A stretch of DNA of 64,000 bases from Candidatus Paraburkholderia calva (lineage in GTDB: Bacteria > Pseudomonadota > Gammaproteobacteria > Burkholderiales > Burkholderiaceae): assembly GCA_001184395.1 (NCBI GenBank), contig LFLF01000001.1:20754-84753 (forward strand), in the 5' to 3' direction. This document shows, one piece after another, positions 10,665 to 20,476 of this stretch (its first letter is position 1; each line of letters opens with the position of its first letter). The translations under genes were made by a program, and so were the position numbers. The notes beneath the pieces are model-generated. The model was not told where the DNA came from. It worked only from the letters and a program-made list of their open reading frames with translations, and did no database searches.

Positions 10665-11241
10665 GCCGCCCCCAAAATGGAAAAGCCCGCCGCGCGTAAC
10701 ATGTGCGACAACGCGATCAGCGGCAGGCCAATGAGCGCGGTCGAATCGTCGGATTCGATCGCGTCAAGCAGCGCGATGCCCAAGCCCTCCGCTTTGGCGC
10801 TGCCGGCGCAGTCATAGGGCGTCTCCGCGCGCAGATAGGTCTCGATTTCCGCGTCCGAATAGTCGCGAAGCGGACGCGCGTGACGATATTTGCCGCTTGC
10901 GCGTGATCCGTGCGGCTGTCGAGCAGGCACAGCGTGCCGCGCATCGAGCGGAGTTGGGCGATCGCGTTGTCATGCGTGCCGGGCTTGCCGATCTGCCGGC
11001 CATCGAAGGGCGCGACCTGATCGGAGCCGATTACGAGCGCGCCCGGCTTACAGACGGCGTGCGCCTTCACGACCGACAGCCGCAGCGCTGTCTGCGCGGG
11101 CGATTCGCCGTCGAGCGGCGTTTCGTCGACGTTCGGCGAGACGGCTTCGAACGGCACGCGCAGCCTGCCGAGCAACTCGCGGCGATAGGGCGAACTGGAC
11201 GCCAGAATGAGTGATGGTGGTGGCGAAGAGAGCTCGGACAT
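10661..11241 (-). pseudogene. Maf/YceF-type nucleotide pyrophosphatase, frameshifted
   Basis: Maf proteins hydrolyse non-canonical or modified nucleotides; the YceF subgroup acts on 7-methyl-GTP. From ATG 11241 the protein reads LILASSSPYRRELLGRL, SPNVDETPLDGE and VIGSDQVAPFDGRQIGKPG, all Maf signatures. Around [13 protein letters not shown] it seems to lack about eight residues found in relatives (MRGxTVxFHSALCL), and the frame breaks near 10880. The C-terminal half ([38 protein letters not shown]) continues in another frame to 10661. Substrate specificity is inferred from the SSSPYR start only. Confidence 0.9.
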
Positions 11242-11347
11242 GGGAGAAAACTGGCAAAAATAGATGAAAAAAACGACGTCGCCCGCGGAGATTGATGCAC
11301 GCCTCTTAAGTATTTGACTCGAAAGAGTAAAGCCGTTATAGCTTTAA

Positions 11348-11428
11348 GCTTTTCATCGGTACGCGTGTTTAGCCGATTCCGATGAAAAGCCTTCGAGCCA
11401 TACAGTGAAAAGCCTTCGAGTCATGCAG
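11348..11428. repeat. Inverted repeat plus 23-bp tandem repeat upstream of yceD
   Basis: A perfect 12-bp inverted repeat, GCTTTTCATCGG (11348-11359) and CCGATGAAAAGC (11379-11390), spans 43 bp. Its right arm runs into two adjacent 23-bp copies starting TGAAAAGCCTTCGAG (11383-11405 and 11406-11428) that differ at two positions. No gene lies in 11242-11644, so this is the only clear structure between maf and the yceD-rpmF-fab operon. There is no T-run after the hairpin. Function unknown: operator, processed leader, or slippage product. Confidence 0.75.
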
Positions 11429-11644
11429 TGAGAAGCGTCATGGCCGTGCCGGGTAGGTAAAGCAGCGAGGTAAAAGCAGCGAGCACGGGCCTGAGCACGT
11501 ATAAACGCGAAGGCAAATCCGGACAAGCCACGCCTGACCGGACGCAACGACTCGGTGCATACTGAGCGCTGACGGAAAGACCCGGACCCGGATATCCCCG
11601 GAATTGCTCAGAAGCAAACACGCAAGGCCCATGCAGGAGCGCAC

Positions 11645-12268
11645 ATGACTCAGAATCCTGGCAAACCTGCAGGCTCCGCCGATCCGCGCGCGCTCGACCT
11701 TTACGAATTCGCGAAGAGCGGCAGGCAGTCGGCCGGCGCGCTGCGTATTTCGCAGATGCCGTGCATGTTAGCCGAAGTGCCGCTCGATGCGCCAGACCGC
11801 GACACCGTGTTCACCTGGCAGGCGGAAGGCTCGATGCAGCCGGAATTGCAGGACGACGGCACAGAGGCGCCGCAGCCGTATTTGCGGCTCGCGGTGCACG
11901 GTTCGGTGTGGCTCACGTGTCAGCGTTGCCTGACGCCGTATTCACGGCACCTCGATGTCGACGCGATGTATCGAATCGTGGCGACCGAGGAAGAAGCGGA
12001 CGAATATCCGCTCGATGACGACGAAATCGAAGTGATCGTCGGTTCGCGCCAGTTCGATCTCGTCGATTTGATCGAAGAGGAATTGTTGTTGTCCTTGCCG
12101 CTCGTGCCCAAGCACAACGTCTGTCCAGAAGTGCATGAAAGCCTGCTGGCGGTCGGCACCGAGGAAGGTGCCGATCCGGTCGACGAAGCCGGCGAGGACG
12201 AAAAACCGAATCCGTTTGTCGTGCTGGAGAAGCTCAAGGGGAGCGATCCGGGCGGCAAGAAGCACTGA
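11645..12268 (+). CDS. yceD: YceD/DUF177 23S rRNA accumulation protein
   Basis: YceD (DUF177) is a conserved protein next to rpmF whose loss in E. coli lowers 23S rRNA accumulation. The 207-residue product has the central Cys pair WLTCQRCL and the acidic segment YPLDDDEIEVIVGSRQFDLVDLIEEELLLSLPLVPKHNVCPE typical of the family; the C-terminus FVVLEKLKG is also conserved. It opens the ribosome/fatty-acid operon, with rpmF 120 bp downstream. Start ATG 11645 follows CAGGAGCGCAC. Intact. Confidence 0.93.
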   Translation: MTQNPGKPAGSADPRALDLYEFAKSGRQSAGALRISQMPCMLAEVPLDAPDRDTVFTWQAEGSMQPELQDDGTEAPQPYLRLAVHGSVWLTCQRCLTPYSRHLDVDAMYRIVATEEEADEYPLDDDEIEVIVGSRQFDLVDLIEEELLLSLPLVPKHNVCPEVHESLLAVGTEEGADPVDEAGEDEKPNPFVVLEKLKGSDPGGKKH

Positions 12269-12388
12269 TGTAGCGGTGCGGCGAACCATTGCCGCACGCA
12301 ACCTCCCGCCGAGCGACCCGCAGGTTCCTCCGCGAATGCGGAGATAGGTCCTGTGTTAGAATTCACAAAATTTTTCTGGAGTAGAGTC

Positions 12389-12568
12389 ATGGCAGTTCAG
12401 CAAAACAAGAAGTCGCCGTCGAAGCGCGGCATGCACCGTTCCCACGATTTCCTCACGACGGCGCCGCTGGCTGTCGAGCCGAGTACGGGTGAAGTGCATC
12501 TGCGCCACCACGTGAGCCCGAACGGTTACTACTGTGGCAAAAAAGTCGTCAAGACGAAGAACGATTAA
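12389..12568 (+). CDS. rpmF: 50S ribosomal protein L32
   Basis: L32 is a small basic protein of the large ribosomal subunit. The 59-residue product begins [20 protein letters not shown]; the upstream in-frame codons are ignored because this start matches the family and follows TCTGGAGTAG. The Cys-containing segment near the C-terminus ([10 protein letters not shown]) is normal for this lineage. It lies between yceD and plsX, the widespread yceD-rpmF-plsX arrangement that links ribosome and lipid synthesis. Confidence 0.97.
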   Translation: MAVQQNKKSPSKRGMHRSHDFLTTAPLAVEPSTGEVHLRHHVSPNGYYCGKKVVKTKND

Positions 12569-12701
12569 GCGTTTGACGCTTGGGCTGCGCGTGTCATCCA
12601 TTTGCGGTTGTTCGCGCCCGGCACGCTTTTGACACTTTCCCGGCACGACAAGAAGGCGGCATTTCACTGCCTTTATTTGTGCCTGAAATTCGTCGCTTTC
12701 C

Positions 12702-13898
12702 ATGACCGTAAAGATAACCATTGACTGCATGGGGGGTGACTACGGTCCGGTCGTGACCGTTCCCGCTGCCGTCAATTTCGTGCGCGCGCATGCCGACGCG
12801 CATCTGGTGCTCGTCGGCATTGAGCAGGCCATCTGCGCGCAGCTCAAAAAGGCGAAAGCGCTGGACGAGCCGCGCCTGACTGTCGTGGCCGCATCCGAGG
12901 TCGTCGCGATGGACGATCCGGTCGAAGTCGCGCTGCGAAAGAAGAAAAATTCGTCCATGCGCGTGGCGCTCAACCTCGTGAAGGACGGGCAGGCGCAAAC
13001 CTGCATTTCCGCCGGCAATACGGGCGCGCTCATGGCGGTGTCCCGTTATGTGCTGAAGACGCTCACGGGCATCGAACGGCCCGCGATTGCGTTCTCCATG
13101 CCTAGCCAGAAGGGCTATACCACCGTGCTCGATCTTGGCGCCAACGTCGATTGCGAGCCGGAACATTTGCTGCAGTTCGCCGAGATGGGGCACGCGTTCG
13201 TGTCGGCTATCGAAGGGCGCGAGCGCTCGACCATCGGGTTGCTGAACATCGGCGAAGAAGTCATCAAGGGCAACGAAACGATCAAACGCGCGGGCGAGCT
13301 GCTGCGCGCGAGCACGCTCAACTTCTACGGCAACGTGGAAGGCAACGACATATACAAAGGCACCACAGATGTCGTCGTGTGCGACGGTTTCGTCGGCAAT
13401 GTCGCGCTCAAGACCTCGGAAGGTCTCGCGAAGATGCTCGCTGACATCATCAAGGAAGAGTTCAGCCGCTCGTTCGCCTCCAAGCTGATGGCGCTGGTCG
13501 CGATGCCGGTTCTCAACCGCTTCAAGCGACGCGTCGATCCCGCGCAATACAACGGCGCGGCACTGCTCGGTCTGCGTCACCTCGTCATCAAGAGTCACGG
13601 CTCCGCGGAAGCCTTCGGGTTTGAGTGGGCTATCAAACGCGGGTATGATGCGGTCAAAAATGGGGTGCTAGAGCACCTGGTTCGCGCCATGGAAGAGAAT
13701 ACGCCTTCCGCGCGCGGATCCGGCGAGAGCGCCGACGCCAAAACGGCCGCGCAAGTCGACGTCCAAACGGACCCGAGCGCGCCCGCACCCCAGTCGTCCG
13801 GTGACGGTACGGTTCCCGCCGCAGCTTCGGCCGCGGCACGGACGAACCAGCCGAATCCGCCGGGCGAGTCCGGTACAGCGCTACACTCGAAGGCATAA
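12702..13898 (+). CDS. plsX: Phosphate acyltransferase PlsX
   Basis: PlsX converts acyl-ACP and phosphate to acyl-phosphate, the acyl donor for PlsY in phospholipid synthesis. The 398-residue protein starts [55 protein letters not shown] and [18 protein letters not shown] are family hallmarks. The last ~55 residues are a Pro/Ala/Ser-rich, probably disordered tail beyond the catalytic fold. Its stop overlaps the fabH start (TAATG at 13896-13900), implying coupling. Intact. Confidence 0.97.
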   Translation: MTVKITIDCMGGDYGPVVTVPAAVNFVRAHADAHLVLVGIEQAICAQLKKAKALDEPRLTVVAASEVVAMDDPVEVALRKKKNSSMRVALNLVKDGQAQTCISAGNTGALMAVSRYVLKTLTGIERPAIAFSMPSQKGYTTVLDLGANVDCEPEHLLQFAEMGHAFVSAIEGRERSTIGLLNIGEEVIKGNETIKRAGELLRASTLNFYGNVEGNDIYKGTTDVVVCDGFVGNVALKTSEGLAKMLADIIKEEFSRSFASKLMALVAMPVLNRFKRRVDPAQYNGAALLGLRHLVIKSHGSAEAFGFEWAIKRGYDAVKNGVLEHLVRAMEENTPSARGSGESADAKTAAQVDVQTDPSAPAPQSSGDGTVPAAASAAARTNQPNPPGESGTALHSKA

Positions 13899-14887
13899 TG
13901 GCTCAAACCAATCAATACGCTCGCGTGCTCGACACCGGCAGCTACCTGCCATCCGAACGCGTCACGAATCAGGCATTGGCGGACCGTCTCGCGAAGCAGG
14001 GCGTCGAGACGAGCGACGAGTGGATCGTCGCACGAACCGGTATTCACACACGCCACTTTGCCGCGCCCGATCAAACCACCAGTGATCTCGCGCTCGTCGC
14101 GTCGCAGCGCGCCATCGAGGCGGCGGGCATCGATCCGCAGAGCATCGATCTCATCATCGTCGCCACGTCCACGCCGGACTTCGTGTTTCCGAGCACGGCG
14201 TGTCTGTTGCAGAACAAGCTCGGCATCAAGAACAACGGCGCCGCGTTCGACGTGCAGGCGGTGTGCTCCGGTTTCGCATACGGCGTCGCGACGGCGGACA
14301 GTTTTATTCGCAGCGGGCTGAACCGCACGGCGCTGGTCGTCGGCGCGGAGACGTTCTCACGCATCCTGGACTTCAACGATCGCACCACCTGCGTGCTGTT
14401 CGGCGACGGCGCGGGCGCGGTCGTGCTGCAGGCGTCCGACGAACCGGGCGTGTTGTCGATCGCGCTGCACGCGGACGGCAGCTATTCCGACATTCTCTGC
14501 ACGCCAGGCAACGTGAACGGCGGTGTCGTGTCGGGCAGCGCGTTCCTGCATATGGATGGCCAGGTGGTGTTCAAACTCGCGATCAACGTGCTGGAAAAAG
14601 TCGCGATCGAAGCGCTCGACAAGGCGCAACTCACGCCGCAGGACATCAACTGGCTGATTCCGCATCAGGCCAACATCCGCATCATGCAGAGCACCTGCCG
14701 CAAGCTGTATTTGCCGCAGGAACGCATGGTCGTGACGGTCGGCGAGCACGGCAACACGTCGGCCGCGTCGATTCCGCTGGCGCTCGACGTCGCGGTGCGC
14801 GATGGGCGCATCAAACGTGGTGACAACATTCTCATCGAAGGTGTGGGCGGCGGCTTCACCTGGGGCGCGTCGGTCATTCGTTACTGA
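13898..14887 (+). CDS. fabH: 3-oxoacyl-ACP synthase III
   Basis: FabH condenses acetyl-CoA with malonyl-ACP to start type II fatty-acid synthesis. The 329-residue protein has the nucleophile Cys in AVCSGFAYG (Cys123), the His in [12 protein letters not shown] and the Asn in [15 protein letters not shown]. It ends [17 protein letters not shown] as usual. The start overlaps the plsX stop; fabD follows after 128 bp. Intact. Confidence 0.98.
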   Translation: MAQTNQYARVLDTGSYLPSERVTNQALADRLAKQGVETSDEWIVARTGIHTRHFAAPDQTTSDLALVASQRAIEAAGIDPQSIDLIIVATSTPDFVFPSTACLLQNKLGIKNNGAAFDVQAVCSGFAYGVATADSFIRSGLNRTALVVGAETFSRILDFNDRTTCVLFGDGAGAVVLQASDEPGVLSIALHADGSYSDILCTPGNVNGGVVSGSAFLHMDGQVVFKLAINVLEKVAIEALDKAQLTPQDINWLIPHQANIRIMQSTCRKLYLPQERMVVTVGEHGNTSAASIPLALDVAVRDGRIKRGDNILIEGVGGGFTWGASVIRY

Positions 14888-15015
14888 TCCGCTTTATCGA
14901 CCTCTAATCGACCCTCTACCTATTCGTAACTGATCCCTCTTCATCGACGACCTCGCGCTGCGCAAGCGCGCGGTCCATGAAGGCATCGCGGATCATTCCA
15001 ATCAACGAGGACGAT

Positions 15016-15948
15016 ATGAAATTTGCGTTCGTTTTTCCGGGCCAGGGCTCGCAATCGATCGGCATGCTGAACGCATTCGCCGATCACGCCATCGTGCGCG
15101 AGACGGTGCAGCAGGCATCCGATTCGCTCGATCAGGACCTCGGCAAGCTGATCGCCGAAGGTCCGGCCGAAGACCTGAATCTCACGACGAACACGCAACC
15201 CGTCATGCTAACGGCGGCGTACGCGGTGTATCGCGTGTGGGAGCAGGAAACGGGGTTGAAGCCCGCGCTTGTTGCCGGTCATAGTCTCGGCGAATACACG
15301 GCGCTGGTCGCGTCCGGCGCGTTGGCATTCGCGGATGCCGAGCCGCTTGTGCGCTTCCGCGCGCAGGCGATGCAAAGCGCGGTGCCCGTGGGCGAAGGCG
15401 GCATGGCCGCGATCCTCGGTCTCGACGACGACACGGTGCGCACGGTGTGCGCGGAAGCATCGTCGGCGGGCGTGGTGGAGGCGGTGAATTTCAACATGCC
15501 CGCGCAAGTCGTAATCGCCGGTTCGAAAGCGGCCGTGGAGAAGGCGTGCGAAGTGGCCAAGGCGAAGGGCGCCAAACGCGCGCTGCCCCTGCCGGTGTCC
15601 GCGCCTTTCCATTCCTCCCTGCTCAGGCCTGCCTCCGATCAACTGCGCGAGTATCTCGAGAAGGTCGGGATCAAGACGCCGCAGATTCCGCTGATCAATA
15701 ACATCGATGTGGCCATCGTCTCCGATCCCACAGCCATCAAGGATGCGCTCGTGCGTCAGGCGGCCGGTCCCGTGCGCTGGGTCGAATGCGTACAGGCGAT
15801 GGCGAAGGACGGCGTGACGCACGTGATCGAATGCGGTCCGGGCAAGGTGCTCGCCGGTCTCACGAAGCGGATCGACGGCAATCTGGTCGGTGGCTCCATC
15901 TTCGATCCGGCATCGCTCGAAGAAACGCGCAAACTGATCGCAGGCTAA
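15016..15948 (+). CDS. fabD: Malonyl-CoA:ACP transacylase
   Basis: FabD loads malonate from CoA onto ACP. The ATG at 15016, preceded by AACGAGGACG, is preferred over an upstream in-frame ATG at 14977 because MKFAFVFPGQGSQSIGM is the conserved start. The 310-residue protein has the catalytic GHSLGEYTALVASGAL with Ser90, the LPVSAPFHSSLL segment with the His, and the C-terminal VIECGPGKVLAGL. It is followed at 11 bp by fabG. Intact. Confidence 0.97.
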   Translation: MKFAFVFPGQGSQSIGMLNAFADHAIVRETVQQASDSLDQDLGKLIAEGPAEDLNLTTNTQPVMLTAAYAVYRVWEQETGLKPALVAGHSLGEYTALVASGALAFADAEPLVRFRAQAMQSAVPVGEGGMAAILGLDDDTVRTVCAEASSAGVVEAVNFNMPAQVVIAGSKAAVEKACEVAKAKGAKRALPLPVSAPFHSSLLRPASDQLREYLEKVGIKTPQIPLINNIDVAIVSDPTAIKDALVRQAAGPVRWVECVQAMAKDGVTHVIECGPGKVLAGLTKRIDGNLVGGSIFDPASLEETRKLIAG

Positions 15949-15959
15949 GGAAACACGAC

Positions 15960-16700
15960 ATGAATCTCGATAATCAGGTAGCCATCGTCACGGGCGCATC
16001 GCGCGGTATCGGACGCGCGATCGCGCTCGAACTCGCGAAGCAGGGCGCCACCGTGCTCGGCACAGCGACCAGCGAAAGCGGCGCGGCCGGCATCAGCGAG
16101 GTGTTTCAGCAGGCGGGCGTGAAGGGCCGCGGTGCGGTGCTGAACGTGAACGACGCCGCGGTGGCCGACGCCTTCATCGACGCAACGGTGAAGGAATTCG
16201 GCGGACTGAACGTGCTCGTCAACAACGCCGGCATCACAAAGGATCAACTCGCGATGCGCATGAAGGACGACGAATTCGACGCCGTCATCGACACGAATCT
16301 GCGTGCAGTGTTTCGTCTGTCGCGCGCCGTTCTGCGTCCGATGATGAAGGCGCGCGGCGGCCGCATCATCAACATCACGTCGGTGGTGGGCTCGTCGGGC
16401 AATCCGGGTCAAGCGAACTACGCGGCCGCGAAGGCCGGCGTCGCGGGCATGACGCGGGCGCTGGCGCGCGAGATCGGCAGCCGCGGCATCACGGTGAACT
16501 GCATCGCGCCGGGTTTCATCGATACGGATATGACCAAGGTGCTGCCCGAAGAACAGCACACCGCGCTCACCGCGCAGATCCCGCTCGGCCGCCTCGGCAG
16601 CCCGGACGATATCGCGCACGCCGTCGCATTTCTGGCCTCGCCGTTCGCCGGCTACATCACGGGCACGACGCTGCACGTGAACGGCGGGATGTACATGTAA
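15960..16700 (+). CDS. fabG: 3-oxoacyl-ACP reductase
   Basis: FabG reduces 3-oxoacyl-ACP with NADPH. It is a classical short-chain dehydrogenase of 246 residues: cofactor motif TGASRGIG (residues 11-18), NNAG, and the catalytic Ser141, Tyr154 and Lys158 (YAAAKAG). It ends TTLHVNGGMYM. The start ATG 15960 follows TAAGGAAACACGAC. An upstream in-frame extension runs inside fabD and is not used. Intact. Confidence 0.98.
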   Translation: MNLDNQVAIVTGASRGIGRAIALELAKQGATVLGTATSESGAAGISEVFQQAGVKGRGAVLNVNDAAVADAFIDATVKEFGGLNVLVNNAGITKDQLAMRMKDDEFDAVIDTNLRAVFRLSRAVLRPMMKARGGRIINITSVVGSSGNPGQANYAAAKAGVAGMTRALAREIGSRGITVNCIAPGFIDTDMTKVLPEEQHTALTAQIPLGRLGSPDDIAHAVAFLASPFAGYITGTTLHVNGGMYM

Positions 16701-16960
16701 GGTGTAATAGGCATTTCGCCGAATTTCGCTTAATATCCGCGCCGGGACGGGCGCGCACGCCGAGACGGGCGCGCAAAATGCTTGGAAAGCACGATGCGCA
16801 CCGCTTCAGCCCGGCAGAAAAGAAACCTCGCGATACCGCCGGAAGTCTCTTGATGTGGGAACCGGACAGTGGAGCATGGAACTGACGCGCCGTATTTTGC
16901 GGGTCCAAACCTGATAAAATACGCGCACCTGTATTTTGAACTTTTCCCTCGGAGGGTTGC

Positions 16961-17200
16961 ATGGACAACATCGAACAGCGCGTCAAGAAGATCGTCGCCG
17001 AACAACTGGGCGTGGCGGAAGCCGAAATCAAGAACGAGGCATCGTTCGTGAACGATCTGGGCGCTGACTCGCTCGATACCGTCGAACTGGTGATGGCGCT
17101 CGAAGACGAATTCGGCATGGAAATCCCCGATGAAGAAGCCGAGAAGATCACCACGGTTCAGCAAGCGATCGACTACGCACGCGCCAACGTCAAGGCCTAA
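16961..17200 (+). CDS. acpP: Acyl carrier protein
   Basis: AcpP carries growing acyl chains on a 4'-phosphopantetheine arm attached by AcpS, encoded at 30217. The 79-residue acidic protein has the attachment site [10 protein letters not shown] with Ser37. A strong ribosome site (CGGAGGGTTGC) precedes ATG 16961. The 260-bp gap from fabG and a terminator downstream suggest an additional acpP-specific promoter, as usual for this very abundant protein; I do not name its boxes. Confidence 0.98.
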
Positions 17201-17266
17201 GGTCGGACGTGTCAGCGATCTGCGCACTTCAGACTTGAAGGACCGTCGCTGCCAAGACCGATATAC

Positions 17267-17314
17267 AGCCACAGGGCACACAGGGCGGTTTACTGTGGCC
17301 CCTGTGGCTTTTGT
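17267..17314 (+). terminator. Terminator between acpP and fabF
   Basis: AGCCACAGGG pairs with CCCTGTGGCT around a 22-nt loop and is followed by TTTTGTTTT. It lies 67 bp after acpP, so acpP transcripts probably end here partially while fabF receives read-through. Confidence 0.8.
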
Positions 17315-17343
17315 TTTCGTTATTCTATGGATAAGGGGTTAGC

Positions 17344-18585
17344 GTGAGCCGTCGTCGAATTGTTGTTACAGGCCTGGGGCTCGTTTCGCCTGTCGGCAAT
17401 ACCGTTGCCGACGGCTGGGCCAATCTGGTCGCGGGCAAGTCGGGTATCGCCAATATCACGAAGTTCGACGCCACGAACTTTTCCACGCGCTTCGCGGGCG
17501 AGGTGAAGGGCTTCAACATCGAAGACTACATGCTCGCCAAAGAAGCGCGCCACATGGATATGTTCATCCATTACGGCTTCGCGGCAGGCGTGCAGGCCAT
17601 GCAGGACTCCGGCCTCGAAATCACCGATGAAAACGCCGAACGCGTCGGCGTGGTGGTCGGCTCGGGCATCGGCGGTCTGCCGATGATCGAAGTCACGCAG
17701 ACCGAACTGCTGAATCGCGGCCCGCGCCGCATCTCGCCGTTCTTCGTGCCGGCATCGATCATCAACATGATCTCGGGGCATCTGTCGATTCGCTTCGGCT
17801 TCAAGGGTCCGAATCTGTCGATGGTGACGGCGTGCACCACGGGTCTGCACTGCATCGGCGAGGCTTCGCGTCTGATCGAATACGGCGACGCCGATGTGAT
17901 GATCGCGGGCGGCGCGGAAGCGACCGTGTCGCCGCTGGGTATTGGCGGCTTTGCGGCGGCGCGCGCGCTGTCGCAGCGTAACGACGATCCGTCGACGGCC
18001 AGCCGTCCGTGGGACGTCGACCGCGACGGCTTCGTGCTCGGCGAAGGCGCGGGCGTGATGGTGCTCGAAGAGTACGAGCACGCGAAGAAGCGTGGCGCGA
18101 AGATCTACGCCGAAGTGCTCGGCTACGGCATGAGCGGCGACGCGTATCACATGACCGCGCCGCCGGAAGACGGCGACGGCGGCCGTCGCAGCGTGCTGAA
18201 CGCGCTGCGCAACGCGCGCGTGAACGCGGACGAGGTGACTTATCTGAACGCGCACGGCACGTCGACGGGCCTCGGCGACATCGCGGAGACGATCGGCATC
18301 AAGCGCGCGTTCGGCGACCATGCGAAAAACGTCGTCGTTAACTCCACCAAGTCGATGACCGGGCACCTGCTGGGCGGCGCGGGCGGCCTGGAATCCGTGT
18401 TCACCGTGCTGGCGATCCACAATCAGGTGTCGCCGCCGACCATCAACATCTTCAACCGGGACCCGCAATGCGACCTGGACTACTGCGCGAATACCGCGCG
18501 GGAAATGAAGATCGACGTGGCGGTGAAGAACTCGTTCGGCTTCGGCGGCACGAACGGTTCGATCGTCTTTAAGCATTACGCGTAA
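17344..18585 (+). CDS. fabF: 3-oxoacyl-ACP synthase II
   Basis: FabF (KAS II) elongates acyl-ACP chains. The 413-residue protein uses GTG 17344 as start, preceded by AAGGGG. Catalytic Cys164 lies in TACTTGLH, and the two His residues in [12 protein letters not shown] and [13 protein letters not shown]. It ends [17 protein letters not shown]. It closes the fab cluster; a decayed small gene and rpoE follow. Intact. Confidence 0.97.
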   Translation: MSRRRIVVTGLGLVSPVGNTVADGWANLVAGKSGIANITKFDATNFSTRFAGEVKGFNIEDYMLAKEARHMDMFIHYGFAAGVQAMQDSGLEITDENAERVGVVVGSGIGGLPMIEVTQTELLNRGPRRISPFFVPASIINMISGHLSIRFGFKGPNLSMVTACTTGLHCIGEASRLIEYGDADVMIAGGAEATVSPLGIGGFAAARALSQRNDDPSTASRPWDVDRDGFVLGEGAGVMVLEEYEHAKKRGAKIYAEVLGYGMSGDAYHMTAPPEDGDGGRRSVLNALRNARVNADEVTYLNAHGTSTGLGDIAETIGIKRAFGDHAKNVVVNSTKSMTGHLLGGAGGLESVFTVLAIHNQVSPPTINIFNRDPQCDLDYCANTAREMKIDVAVKNSFGFGGTNGSIVFKHYA

Positions 18586-18599
18586 AGCACGGCGCGCTC

Positions 18600-19050
18600 G
18601 TCGGGACCCAATCGATCATGGCATCGCGATGCGGCTGTCGTGTTTTTTGTGCGGCGCCTCGCTCGCGTTCGCCGCGCTGGCGGGTGCCTCGGTGTTCGTG
18701 TGGCCTCGCCGCGTTTCGGCGGTTTCCATGCGCTCGTGGCCGCGCTGACGTGTATTGTGACGCTCGCGTTTGCCACCTCTCGATGGTGGCGCCAATAGCC
18801 CGCCGCCATCGATTTCAGCGCGGACGGCCCACGACCTGGGACGCTGCCGGCAACGCGACGCACTGGCGCATCGAAGGATGCGCGCCAGTAGGGCGCCTGG
18901 CTTCTCGTACTCACGCTGCGTACGGAGAGCGCGCAACGCTTGGGAAGCAGGCACGCTCGTTGCTGATCGCCGCCGATTCCATCGGTCCCGACATATTCCG
19001 CCAGTTCGCCGTAAGCGCGTGACGCGCCGCCCGGGCCTACCTGTAAAGAC
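18600..19050 (+). pseudogene. Decayed YgfX-like small membrane protein gene
   Basis: The gap between fabF and rpoE in relatives usually carries a small inner-membrane protein of the YgfX type. Here fragments in different frames fit one: a hydrophobic stretch from ATG near 18628 (MRLSCFLCGASLAFAALAGA), then FHALVAALTCIVTLAFATS in the next frame up to a TAG near 18799, then a Trp/Arg-rich piece (NATHWRIEGC) and a C-terminal piece RSLLIAADSIGPDIFRQFAV. No frame spans more than a third of the expected length. The family call rests on position and the hydrophobic-then-RLLIAAD pattern, so it is moderate. Confidence 0.5.
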
Positions 19051-19143
19051 GTAACCGCGTATGAGCATTCGGGATGACGCTTATGCCGTGACGTTACAAT
19101 AGCCGTTCGCATAACCAGCCCAAAGCCAACGGATATTCCCCAG

Positions 19144-19743
19144 GTGAGTGAAAAAGAAATCGACCAAGTGCTGGTCGAGCGCGTCCAGAAAGGTGACAAG
19201 GCCGCGTTCGAACTTCTGGTCGCCAAATACCACCGCAAGATCATTCGACTGATTTCGCGCCTCGTGCGCGACCCCGCCGAAGTCGAAGACGTCGCCCAGG
19301 ACGCTTTCATCAAAGCCTATCGTGCATTGCCGCAATTTCGCGGCGAATCGGCGTTCTACACCTGGCTGTACCGGATTGCCATCAACACGGCAAAGAATTA
19401 CCTTGCGACGCAAGGGCGCCGCGCTCCCACTTCTACCGAAGCCGATGCTGAAGAAGCGGAAACTTTCTCCGATGCCGACCAACTAAGGGATATCAACATG
19501 CCCGAGTCGATGTTGATGAGCAAGCAGATCGCCCAGACGGTGAATGCTGCGATGGCGATGCTTCCGGAGGAACTGCGCACCGCCATCACGCTCCGAGAAA
19601 TCGAAGGACTGAGCTACGAAGAGATCGCCGAGATGATGGATTGCCCCATCGGCACCGTCAGATCGAGAATTTTTCGTGCTCGGGAAGCCATTGCGGCAAA
19701 ATTGCGTCCGTTGTTGGACACTCCCGAAGGCAAACGCTGGTGA
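19144..19743 (+). CDS. rpoE: RNA polymerase sigma factor RpoE (sigma-E, ECF)
   Basis: This is the extracytoplasmic-function sigma factor for envelope stress. The 199-residue protein starts at GTG 19144 (MSEKEIDQVLVERVQKGD), has region 2 (VEDVAQDAFIKAYRALPQFRGESAFYTWLYRIA) and region 4 with a helix-turn-helix (LSYEEIAEMMDCPIGTVRSRIFRAREAI). Downstream genes rseA, rseB and mucD encode the anti-sigma, its co-regulator and the periplasmic protease. An autoregulatory sigma-E promoter is expected upstream, but I do not see a convincing match. Intact. Confidence 0.97.
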   Translation: MSEKEIDQVLVERVQKGDKAAFELLVAKYHRKIIRLISRLVRDPAEVEDVAQDAFIKAYRALPQFRGESAFYTWLYRIAINTAKNYLATQGRRAPTSTEADAEEAETFSDADQLRDINMPESMLMSKQIAQTVNAAMAMLPEELRTAITLREIEGLSYEEIAEMMDCPIGTVRSRIFRAREAIAAKLRPLLDTPEGKRW

Positions 19744-19801
19744 GACGGCAATCTACGGGCAGGGACGCGATCTCCGGGTCAGGTAGTGTCACTACGAGTG
19801 G

Positions 19802-20461
19802 ATGTCTAGGATGGGGGGCATCATGGGGTCGGTTCCGATACAGAGTCAGGCACAAAATCAGGCAGGTTCGCGCGGCGAGCGCATGTCGGCGTTCGTCGAC
19901 GGTGAATCGCTAGACGAAATCGGCAATCTCGGTCAGTTTCTCGCGGAACTGAACAGTCACGACCGCGCCACGTGGTCCGACTATCACCTGATCGGCGACG
20001 CACTGCGTTCCGACGATCTGGCCGAAAGCCCGGCGCGCAGCAGCGCGTTCATGGCGTCGTTCAGCGCGCGTTTCGAGGCCGAGGCTCACGTCCTGGCGTC
20101 GGCGGTGATCGGCGAGCGGGCGGGCGGCAACGTATTCCGCAGACGGATCGTGCCGGCCTTCGCGGTCGTGGCGGCAGCCACGCTGACGTGGATCATCGTC
20201 GTGCCGCAGCTGCAGGGCTTCGACAGCCATGCTGGCGCGCCAGTCGCTAGCACGAACGGTGCGGCGGCGGATTCAGTACAGCGTGTCGCGATGGCGTCGG
20301 TTCCGGCGGTCGGCATGCGTTCGCCGGTGGTCGAGGCGAACATTATCCGCGACGCGGACCTGGATCAGTACCTCGAAGCGCATCAGCAGTTCTCGCAGCA
20401 GCCTTCGATGCCGGTCGCCATGCCTTTGATTCGCGCGGCGGCGGTCACACAGGGCCAATAA
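19802..20461 (+). CDS. rseA: Anti-sigma-E factor RseA
   Basis: RseA is a single-pass inner-membrane protein whose N-terminal cytoplasmic domain sequesters RpoE. The product has RGERMSAFVDGESLDEI, the conserved anti-sigma opening, DRATWSDYHLIGDALRSDDL, and one membrane segment (about residues 118-136, RIVPAFAVVAAATLTWIIVV). The periplasmic tail ends in a Gln-rich part. Start choice: ATG 19802 opens the frame, but ATG 19823, preceded by GGGGGGC, gives a more typical start (MGSVPIQ). It sits between rpoE and rseB. Intact. Confidence 0.92.
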   Translation: MSRMGGIMGSVPIQSQAQNQAGSRGERMSAFVDGESLDEIGNLGQFLAELNSHDRATWSDYHLIGDALRSDDLAESPARSSAFMASFSARFEAEAHVLASAVIGERAGGNVFRRRIVPAFAVVAAATLTWIIVVPQLQGFDSHAGAPVASTNGAAADSVQRVAMASVPAVGMRSPVVEANIIRDADLDQYLEAHQQFSQQPSMPVAMPLIRAAAVTQGQ

Positions 20462-20476
20462 AGGGCCGATAATTTG

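Noticed and set aside
17821..17860. FabF active site reads TACTTGLH, unlike TACTSGVH of E. coli
   Set aside because: As I recall, this variant is usual in Burkholderia FabF, and the Cys and two His are present.
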